Assembly (NCBI GenBank): GCA_016288315.1
Contig: JAEEYU010000015.1
Location: forward strand, 1 to 36,865
Length of the DNA: 36,865 nt
Origin: Clostridiaceae bacterium
Lineage (GTDB): Bacteria > Bacillota > Clostridia > Oscillospirales > Acutalibacteraceae
Reading direction: 5' to 3'
Shown here in pieces: positions 31,189-36,865 of this stretch (the first letter of the stretch is position 1; every line of letters begins with the position of its first letter). The notes beneath the pieces were generated by a model that searched no databases, was not told the DNA's origin, and saw only the letters and a list, made by a program, of their open reading frames with translations. The position numbers and the translations under genes are program-made.

Positions 31189-32553
31189 TCAATGAATGTC
31201 GTTCATCGACGAGTCATCATAAGGCACGCAGTCCGTGCGGTCCTGAGTGAGCCGCAGCCCGTCCCTGTTCATTTCAATAATATACATCGCATTTCCCGCA
31301 TAAAGCATGTGGGCCTTGTCATAGAAAAGCCGTGCGGATGCATTTCCGGGCAGCCACGCTCCTCTGCCTTCTGACATGGGGCAGAGCACATACTCGGCGT
31401 CGGCGTAATCATAAATAACTGCCACAGGATTATAAAGATGGTGCGCCGCCTGCAAAACATCGCACCTTATCTCATCTTTTTCGTGAATTGAAAGGATTTT
31501 GTCCTGTGCGAGCACGTCAATGTCGCCTGTAACAAGAAATCTCTTACCCGCCGCCGTTATGCGGCATACGGTCGAACCGTCGTTTGCGTTCTTAACGGGA
31601 GTTTTGCCCGTGAGAGCGTTTACCGCATCCTCATGCGTGTAGAGAACGTCAATTTCAGTGTTGGCAATGTTAAAACGCATTCCCGTATGCGGGCAGAGAT
31701 ATTTTACATCGGGGTAAAGCTCGCCCAACCTGTTGCGATACATGTCGATTCTTTCGTCGTGCTCAACAAGCGAAAGCGACGGGTAGTTGAACATTGCTCT
31801 TTCAAGGTTTATTTCATCGTGATAATAGCCGATGAGCTTGTAAAAAAATGTCACGTGGTCGCTGTGTCCGTGTGTTCCGAACCAGAGCGCAACATTTACC
31901 TTTTCTCCCTCTTTTGTGCCGGTGATTTTCCGCATAAGCTTCATACACTCGTCAATGTTTTTATCCGACGACTGCCTTATGGAGCCGCCGTCAACCACAA
32001 TAAGACTGTTGTCGGCAAGCTTTATAATATACATCATTCCGTTGGTGGAATAGATTTCTTCATCCCTGTGCTCTCCGAAATCGGCATACGGGTAGTCAAA
32101 CTGATAAACCGTCACCCCTTCGCCCTCATTGCACGAATAACCGAAATCTTCAAACGAACGGGTGTTGTTATCCTCAATTATTCTCACTTCATTTTTATTG
32201 ACCGTAAAATATGTGTAGTAAAGCTTTCCGCCGTGCCTGTATGCGTTGCAGTCAATTCCGCCCGTTGTGCCGGAAAAGACGTTTTCATATCCCGATTTTT
32301 CAAGCTCGTCGCAATATTGAGCGTATTCCTCCGCAGTGGTGTATTTTACAAGCTCCATCCTGCTCTCGGTTCCGACGGGACCTTCGGCATCGCTGATAAT
32401 TCCCGAGCCGTCAAGATAAACCTCGTCGCAGATTCTCCCGCCTTCATAAACGGGAATGTCGAGCGCCCAGTTGTCCGCACCGTTTTGCAGAATCCCCGCA
32501 GACGCAAAAAACATGTAAATGACGGTGAACAAGTATGCGAAAATTTTTACCAT
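31189..32553 (-). CDS. Exported metallo-beta-lactamase-fold hydrolase
   Basis: A 454-residue protein with an N-terminal signal or anchor (about 1-22), a region of about 140 residues without a clear domain, and a ComEC-like metallo-beta-lactamase fold (about 165-435). Zinc residues are seen in THGHSDH (227-233), and VTGDIDV and AAHHLYNP follow. Order and spacing resemble the N-terminal half of the fusion at 7540-9390, so both belong to one exported group. The substrate is unknown. GAGAGGTTGA precedes ATG 32553. Confidence 0.85.
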   Translation of the reverse strand: MVKIFAYLFTVIYMFFASAGILQNGADNWALDIPVYEGGRICDEVYLDGSGIISDAEGPVGTESRMELVKYTTAEEYAQYCDELEKSGYENVFSGTTGGIDCNAYRHGGKLYYTYFTVNKNEVRIIEDNNTRSFEDFGYSCNEGEGVTVYQFDYPYADFGEHRDEEIYSTNGMMYIIKLADNSLIVVDGGSIRQSSDKNIDECMKLMRKITGTKEGEKVNVALWFGTHGHSDHVTFFYKLIGYYHDEINLERAMFNYPSLSLVEHDERIDMYRNRLGELYPDVKYLCPHTGMRFNIANTEIDVLYTHEDAVNALTGKTPVKNANDGSTVCRITAAGKRFLVTGDIDVLAQDKILSIHEKDEIRCDVLQAAHHLYNPVAVIYDYADAEYVLCPMSEGRGAWLPGNASARLFYDKAHMLYAGNAMYIIEMNRDGLRLTQDRTDCVPYDDSSMNDIH

Positions 32554-32606
32554 AGTGATTTCAACCTCTCTTCAGCCGGATATAACATTATTATCTGTCA
32601 ATCCGT

Positions 32607-33212
32607 TTATTCATCTATGCGGTAAAGAACAAAACCGCCCCGCCGCTCATAACCGGTGTTCCACAGTTCGTCAAGATTAAGCCACTCATAACTGCCGTAG
32701 GTCACCGTTTTTACCTCAAAACCGTTTTCCGTATCGTTATATCCGTTAATCAGAAACCAGTGCCAGACATAGTCACGCAGCTTTCTGCTGCGGTGGTTGA
32801 GAATAAGCGTCGCAACGGGGTAACCTGCGTCAATCTGCCGCACAACCGCCGCCCTTGCCTCCTCATACGGCTCGGTGCCGTTTAAATGCGTCATTTTCAG
32901 GCGTGTCTCACCGCATTCACGAAGATATTTCGCATAACCTTCCGTGTATATGTCAAGACGGTCGATTCCCGAAATCCGCGGTGAAAGATAAGGCCGCATT
33001 TTGCCGGCAAACTCCGTGTATTCCTCTTTGGTAAGCGCCGAAACATTTTCGGGTGCGATTTTTGTAAGACCGCGGTGCAACGCAAAAAAGACACTGCTGT
33101 CGCAGGCAGTCTCTGCCGCGCAGCCGCCGACACGCATCATAAAGGATGAAAACCAGTCCTGATTTCCGCCGTATGAAGCACCTATATAAAAATGCTGCAG
33201 TTCACGCTTCAC
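32607..33212 (-). CDS. Putative C39-like (papain-fold) cysteine peptidase-type protein
   Basis: This 201-residue protein has an N-terminal Cys in GGCAAETACDSSVFFAL (Cys31 at the start of a helix) and a later His in YVWHWFLINGYND (His151), followed by a YGSYEWLNLDELW segment. That order (Cys-helix, then W-H-[WF] strand, then N/D) is the pattern of C39-like papain-fold domains, and the resemblance is the only basis for the call. No signal peptide is present. A GTG start at 33212 is supported by AAGGAG seven bases upstream. It is followed closely by the exported hydrolase gene and preceded by a redoxin, which may work with a Cys enzyme. Confidence 0.5.
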   Translation of the reverse strand: MKRELQHFYIGASYGGNQDWFSSFMMRVGGCAAETACDSSVFFALHRGLTKIAPENVSALTKEEYTEFAGKMRPYLSPRISGIDRLDIYTEGYAKYLRECGETRLKMTHLNGTEPYEEARAAVVRQIDAGYPVATLILNHRSRKLRDYVWHWFLINGYNDTENGFEVKTVTYGSYEWLNLDELWNTGYERRGGFVLYRIDE

Positions 33213-33244
33213 TTTTTGTTCTCCTTTTCGGGGAATACTCTCGG

Positions 33245-33526
33245 TTATTGCCCGGCAGCCGCTTTCAGAGCGCTTTCAAACTGCCGCTTGATTTCGCTGT
33301 AATTATCCGCAGGGCTGCACTCATAGAGCTTATCGCTGCCGCAGAAAATGCAGGGCACATAATAATAGTTGTATTTGTCCGCAATTTCCGGGCGCCGCGA
33401 TTCTTCAATCCACTGTATTTCAACCTTTTTATAACCGGAGTTTTCGCTTTTCAGTTCCTTTAACGCATCCTCCGCCTTGCGGCAGTAGGGGCAGTCTTCA
33501 AGATAAAAAATTGTAAGCTTTTTCAT
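33245..33526 (-). CDS. Thioredoxin/glutaredoxin-like protein (CPYC)
   Basis: A 93-residue redoxin. It begins MKKLTIFYLEDCPYC with Cys12 and Cys15 forming C-P-Y-C, and YYVPCIFCG supplies the cis-Pro loop (about 56-64) with two more Cys after it, followed by a helix and acidic end. Small proteins of this type act as thiol-disulfide exchangers. It lies upstream of the C39-like gene on the same strand with an AAAAGGAG site before ATG 33526. Confidence 0.8.
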   Translation of the reverse strand: MKKLTIFYLEDCPYCRKAEDALKELKSENSGYKKVEIQWIEESRRPEIADKYNYYYVPCIFCGSDKLYECSPADNYSEIKRQFESALKAAAGQ

Positions 33527-33564
33527 TGCTTTATTCTCCTTTTTGCTTATAAGACAAAATACGT

Positions 33565-36027
33565 TTACTGCTTTATTACCGAAAGCCGGCAGGAACTGTC
33601 ATCGGGCAGATGACCGTCAATATATATGCAGTATGTTCCCGGATAAACTCTGCGCACGCCGTCTTCGCCAAACAGCGAAAAACTCTCGTCATTGAGATTA
33701 AATGCAACGGTCTTTGATTCTCCCGCCCTGAGATGAATTCTTTTAAAGCCCTTTAACCTGAGGCGCGGCTGGTCGGGGATGCCGGCAGAGTCAATATACA
33801 GCTGAACAACTTCATCCGCATCCATATTGCCCGTGTTTGCAACCTTTATTTCCGCACCGTCCTTCGTCTGACGGATGTCTTCATATTCAAATGAAGTGTA
33901 AGACAGACCGTAACCGAACTCAAACAGAGGCGACGTCCTGCGATACATATAGGTTCTGCCGTTTTTCATTTCATAGTCGTCAAAAGCGGGCAGATCCTCC
34001 GTATTTTTCGGGAATCCGAGCGGAAGCCGCCCCGACGGAGACACCTTGCCGAAAAGCAGGTCGGCTATTGCCGTGCCGCCGCGCTCACCGGGATACCACA
34101 CTTCCAGAACGGCATCCGCATTTTCAGCAATCCACGGTATAGCAACGGCACTGCCGTTTTCAATAACAACAATCAGATTACCGGTTGCTTCTCTGAGTTT
34201 TTTCAGCATTGCAATCTGCTCGCGCGGCAGTGACAGGTCAGTCTTGTCGCGTCCTTCGCGCTCATATTCAATACCGAGACCGACAACCGCAATCACCGCA
34301 TCCGCGCCTGCCGCCGCTTCGGTTTCAGCGGCAAAAACATCGTCAGCCGCCTCGTCGGGCGTAATCTGCCAGGTGAGTGTGCAGGCGGGCTTGTCCGTGT
34401 TTTTGACATAACGCAGAATAAAATCCATGTGCTCTCCGCGCTCAAGACGGATTTCTTCACCGCTTTCATAATCGCCGCGGCTCAGAAACAGCTCGGGCGG
34501 AGTGCATTCGGCGCTGCCTGCCGCACGCACGCTGAACCGGTATGTTCCGGTGCAGGGGGCTTTGATTTCGCCTCTCCAGATTATCGAAAATGTCGGCGAA
34601 TCAATAAACGGGTCGGGCATCTGGTCATCCCATTTAAAGTCCAGAACGCTGTCTGTCCGCTTTTTCGGCAGCCCTGCAAAGTGCGGGTTGTCATAATATG
34701 AACCTTCTGCGCCCGGCTCATTGTTGCAGTAAAGATATGCAGCCGGCACGGTTTTGAAATCTTCGCCCGTTTCGGTGAACTGCCAGGGTGCAAACCGCAC
34801 ATTTACATCTTTATATGCACTTATGCCTTCAAGCGGAGTGACGGGTGCGTGCACGGGCACACCGCTGTAATCGCCGAATTGCGCAACATTTGCGTTGTTG
34901 CCGCATACGGCTACGGTAATATTTTTATCTTTTAAGGGCAGAACGCCGTTGTTTTTCAGAAGCACTGCCGATTTGACGGCCGCCTCATACGCAAGCTTTC
35001 CGTGCTCCTCGCAGCCGATTACAGAGAACGGTGTTGAATACCACGGCAGTTTTTGCGGGTCGTCAAGCTGACCGGCTTTAATACGCGCGGTCATAACTCT
35101 CGTTACCGCTTCGTCTATGCGCTCCTGCTTGACCATTCCTTTTTCAAGCGCTTCTTTAAGATATTTTTTAAAAAAGTGTTCGCCGCACTCAAGATCGATT
35201 CCCGCGTTGAGCGCCGCAGAGGCAGCGGAGACCTCGTCTGGCTCCTTATGGTGTGAATCCCATAAACTGCTTACACCGCCGCAGTCTGAAACAACGTAGC
35301 CGTCAAAACCCCACTCGCCGCGCAGAATATCAGTCAGCATACGGCGGTTTTCATGGCAGGGCACGCCGTTTACCGCATTGTAAGCCGCCATAACCGCCTC
35401 GGGATGTCCCTCCTGCACGGCAATGCGAAACGGCTCCAGATGATATTCCCGAAACGTTTTTTCACTCATAACCGCATTACAGGAGAATCTGTTGTGCTCT
35501 TCATTGTTGGCGGTAAAATGCTTCGGAGTCGCAACCGCTTTCAGGTAATTATCATCACTGCCCTGAATGCCGCGCACAAAGGCGGCACCGCACTTGCCCG
35601 CAAGGAACGGGTCTTCGCCGTAGGTTTCGGCTGTTCTTCCCCAGCGCGGATCGCGCGCAAGGTTAAGGTCGGGGCTCCAGAAGGTCAGCAAACCGTTATA
35701 TAAACCCTCGTATGGCTCGCCTGCGTTTTCTTCCTTTTCACCGTAGAAATATTTTGCCCTTGCCTCTGTTGAAATGGCTTTTGCAATAGTTTCAAGAAAT
35801 GTGTCGTCAAACATGGCGCCGAAAGCGATTGCCTGCGGAAAAACGGTGAATTTTCCGGGGCGCACAATTCCGTGCAGCGCCTCGTTTCCGTGGTAGTATT
35901 TCGGAATACCGAGCCGCTCAACCGCATCGGCAGTCTCCACAATCAGACTGAGCTTTTCTTCAAGAGTGAGCTTCTCAACCAGCGCTTTTGCGCGTGCTCT
36001 TGCCTTGTCTGTCATCGCCTTCGGCAT
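33565..36027 (-). CDS. GH3 beta-glucosidase/xylosidase with PA14 insert
   Basis: An 820-residue GH3 enzyme. The N-terminal barrel (about 15-320) has ATPKHFTANNEE (166-177) and nucleophile Asp248 in VVSDCGG. The alpha/beta sandwich (about 345-420 and 570-680) is split by a PA14 beta-barrel (about 430-560: YRFSVRAAGSAECTPPELFL). The acid/base lies in GIEYEREGRDKTDLSLP (about 585-601), then the C-terminal fibronectin-III-like domain (about 715-810). PA14-bearing GH3 enzymes cleave terminal glucose or xylose; the exact sugar is uncertain. No signal peptide is seen, so it acts in the cytoplasm or by import. GGGGGA lies upstream of ATG 36027. Confidence 0.93.
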   Translation of the reverse strand: MPKAMTDKARARAKALVEKLTLEEKLSLIVETADAVERLGIPKYYHGNEALHGIVRPGKFTVFPQAIAFGAMFDDTFLETIAKAISTEARAKYFYGEKEENAGEPYEGLYNGLLTFWSPDLNLARDPRWGRTAETYGEDPFLAGKCGAAFVRGIQGSDDNYLKAVATPKHFTANNEEHNRFSCNAVMSEKTFREYHLEPFRIAVQEGHPEAVMAAYNAVNGVPCHENRRMLTDILRGEWGFDGYVVSDCGGVSSLWDSHHKEPDEVSAASAALNAGIDLECGEHFFKKYLKEALEKGMVKQERIDEAVTRVMTARIKAGQLDDPQKLPWYSTPFSVIGCEEHGKLAYEAAVKSAVLLKNNGVLPLKDKNITVAVCGNNANVAQFGDYSGVPVHAPVTPLEGISAYKDVNVRFAPWQFTETGEDFKTVPAAYLYCNNEPGAEGSYYDNPHFAGLPKKRTDSVLDFKWDDQMPDPFIDSPTFSIIWRGEIKAPCTGTYRFSVRAAGSAECTPPELFLSRGDYESGEEIRLERGEHMDFILRYVKNTDKPACTLTWQITPDEAADDVFAAETEAAAGADAVIAVVGLGIEYEREGRDKTDLSLPREQIAMLKKLREATGNLIVVIENGSAVAIPWIAENADAVLEVWYPGERGGTAIADLLFGKVSPSGRLPLGFPKNTEDLPAFDDYEMKNGRTYMYRRTSPLFEFGYGLSYTSFEYEDIRQTKDGAEIKVANTGNMDADEVVQLYIDSAGIPDQPRLRLKGFKRIHLRAGESKTVAFNLNDESFSLFGEDGVRRVYPGTYCIYIDGHLPDDSSCRLSVIKQ

Positions 36028-36140
36028 CGTCTTAATCCCCCAATCTCATTCTCCGCCGTTTTCATATCCGCTTGCCGTTCTTTCCGGACATCACACCTTT
36101 CGGCACTGTCGGAAATTCAACCGCTGTCAGGCGTTTAAAT

Positions 36141-36146
36141 ATTATA
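36141..36146 (-). promoter_or_regulatory. Candidate -10 of the GH3 gene
   Basis: TATAAT on the minus strand, about 110 bases before the GH3 ATG. No convincing -35 lies at standard spacing; TTGTGT is 19 bases upstream. Confidence 0.35.
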
Positions 36147-36231
36147 TAAATATCATATCACACGCACACAACAAAATTCAATAAGAGAAATGTAGCAAAG
36201 AATTTTTATAAAATGTTGTCAAAATAATAAT

Positions 36232-36253
36232 AGCCATTCCTTTTGGAATGGCT
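36232..36253. terminator. Perfect hairpin
   Basis: AGCCATTCC (36232-36240), TTTT loop, GGAATGGCT (36245-36253). Not followed by a clear T run on either strand, so termination is only one option. Confidence 0.45.
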
Positions 36254-36305
36254 GTTACCGATGGTTTTTGCGATTTTTCATATCTAAAGTATATAAGTAA
36301 AAAAC

Positions 36306-36332
36306 AGAATCCCTTGAAACACAAGGGATTCT
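36306..36332. repeat. Perfect 11-bp inverted repeat
   Basis: AGAATCCCTTG (36306-36316), AAACA, CAAGGGATTCT (36322-36332). An exact hairpin 50 bases past the previous one. Similar CCCTTG/CAAGGG arms recur as CAAGG at the att-like modules. Confidence 0.55.
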
Positions 36333-36385
36333 GCATAATTTGTTCTGATTTGTTATCTCTTTGAGAATTTTTTCGATTTTCAGCC

Positions 36386-36399
36386 CTTATATATCAAGG
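36386..36399 (+). repeat. Att-like core repeat A
   Basis: CTTATATATCAAGG. The same 14 bases recur at 36507-36520, and a near match CTTGTATATCAAG occurs at 225-237 beside the broken tRNA end. Arms of the CTT(G)/CAAG type around an AT centre resemble tyrosine-recombinase core sites. Confidence 0.5.
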
Positions 36400-36430
36400 C
36401 CTCGCGGGATTTGGTCCCTATTTGATAGCG

Positions 36431-36491
36431 AATTGAGACCCGTAAAATCGAGCTCAAAAAATCTTTTTTGAGAAAATCCGGGGTCTCAATT
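36431..36491. repeat. Nested inverted repeats
   Basis: Outer arms AATTGAGACCC (36431-36441) and GGGTCTCAATT (36481-36491) are perfect. Inside, CTCAAAAAA (36453-36461) and TTTTTTGAG (36464-36472) form a second perfect hairpin with a 2-base loop. Confidence 0.7.
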
Positions 36492-36506
36492 TGAGAACTG
36501 GGGTTG

Positions 36507-36542
36507 CTTATATATCAAGGGATTTCGCCGATATTGAGACCC
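36507..36542 (+). repeat. Att-like module B
   Basis: CTTATATATCAAGG (36507-36520) followed by GATTT and ATTGAGACCC (36533-36542), repeating the elements of module A (36386-36441) in the same order but with shorter spacing. Confidence 0.5.
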
Positions 36543-36865
36543 GGACAGGCAAAAAGCTGATGCGTATTGCCTTCTTTTTTGGCCTCTGTACCCCAAGGCT
36601 TATTTGAGTGATAACTTAAAACCGAAAAAAACAACTAAGTTTTTTCTGCTGAGAAACTGGGGTGGGATAACCTGTTTTTACATCGTTTAACCTAAACCGA
36701 TTGAGCTTGCGAAGGAATAAAACAGATTAAACAGCCGGACAATAAAGCTTATAACAGGCTCAAAGAATGACTTTTCTTTTGCCCAGAATTCCTCGTCATT
36801 CCTCTGCGAGGTGATATGTGTGGGATTTTTGCCCATATCTTCGGCGCTCGCAATGTTCTTTCTCT

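Larger units (their letters stand above)
36028..36865. other. Gene-free right end with hairpins and att-like repeats
   Basis: No supported gene lies here. It contains the probable GH3 promoter, two perfect hairpins (36232-36253 and 36306-36332), then 36386-36542 with two copies of a module made of CTTATATATCAAGG, GGATTT and ATTGAGACCC, one nested with an inverted repeat and an A/T hairpin. 36543-36865 shows nothing recognisable. Confidence 0.6.

Noticed and set aside
31633..32625. 330-codon open frame on the plus strand
   Set aside because: Antisense to the metallo-beta-lactamase gene with intact zinc motifs; no domain and no RBS.
36028..36865. CRISPR array at the right end
   Set aside because: The repeats number only two or three, are unevenly spaced and are palindromic modules, with no spacers or cas genes.

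Overview
The window looks like chromosomal DNA of an anaerobic gut-type clostridium (Oscillospiraceae/Ruminococcaceae-like). The evidence is moderate GC, strong GGAGG-type ribosome binding sites with ATG/GTG/TTG starts, DnaD and DnaI-like primosome genes, a FeoA-FeoA-FeoB set with the small Cys-rich FeoB partner, and secreted plant-glycan hydrolases. The assignment is inferred from gene content only. 32 protein genes are supported; there is no rRNA, CRISPR array or transposase.

Layout. 1-510: non-coding, with a promoter, a broken tRNA-Cys-like 3' end and its terminator. 511-1301: a four-helix-bundle protein and a GNAT acetyltransferase. 1640-5124: an iron island, with a DtxR-type repressor facing feoA-feoA-feoB and a Cys-rich small protein. 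Four copies of one 16-bp palindrome sit there, one exactly inside the spacer of a consensus promoter. 5208-6651: a methyltransferase-like membrane protein and a second GNAT protein. 6716-12680: one probable operon of a membrane protein, a secreted metallo-beta-lactamase/TIM-barrel fusion, a small lipoprotein, a VanY-like lipoprotein peptidase, nicotinamidase and nicotinate phosphoribosyltransferase. 12682-14396: glutamate racemase (-) and an amidohydrolase (+). 14393-16872: a secreted GH39-like glycosidase (-). 16922-21159: dnaD, a dnaI-like loader and tex (-). 21399-24954: a GH78-like rhamnosidase and a GxDLY-type SGNH esterase. 24994-31155: hypB, an FAD oxidoreductase, a second hypB, a 952-residue Fe-S flavoprotein and hypA. 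31189-36027 (-): a second secreted metallo-beta-lactamase, a C39-like protein, a CPYC redoxin and a GH3 glycosidase with PA14. 36028-36865: non-coding, rich in hairpins and repeated att-like motifs.

How the genes work together. The iron island is a self-contained ferrous uptake module with its own iron-sensing repressor. The pnc pair salvages nicotinamide to NAD. The glycosidases and esterase point to use of acetylated, rhamnose- or xylose-containing plant or mucilage glycans.

The best candidate for an undescribed system is the hyp cluster. It has two different HypB GTPases and HypA, the nickel-insertion chaperones, interleaved gene by gene with two redox flavoproteins. No hydrogenase, urease or other hyp gene is in the window. 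Its promoter places the predicted transcript start at the first hypB ATG, so that gene may be leaderless. Other points worth checking are the rhamnosidase gene, whose only well-placed start codon is ACG, and the exported hydrolase/isomerase fusion.
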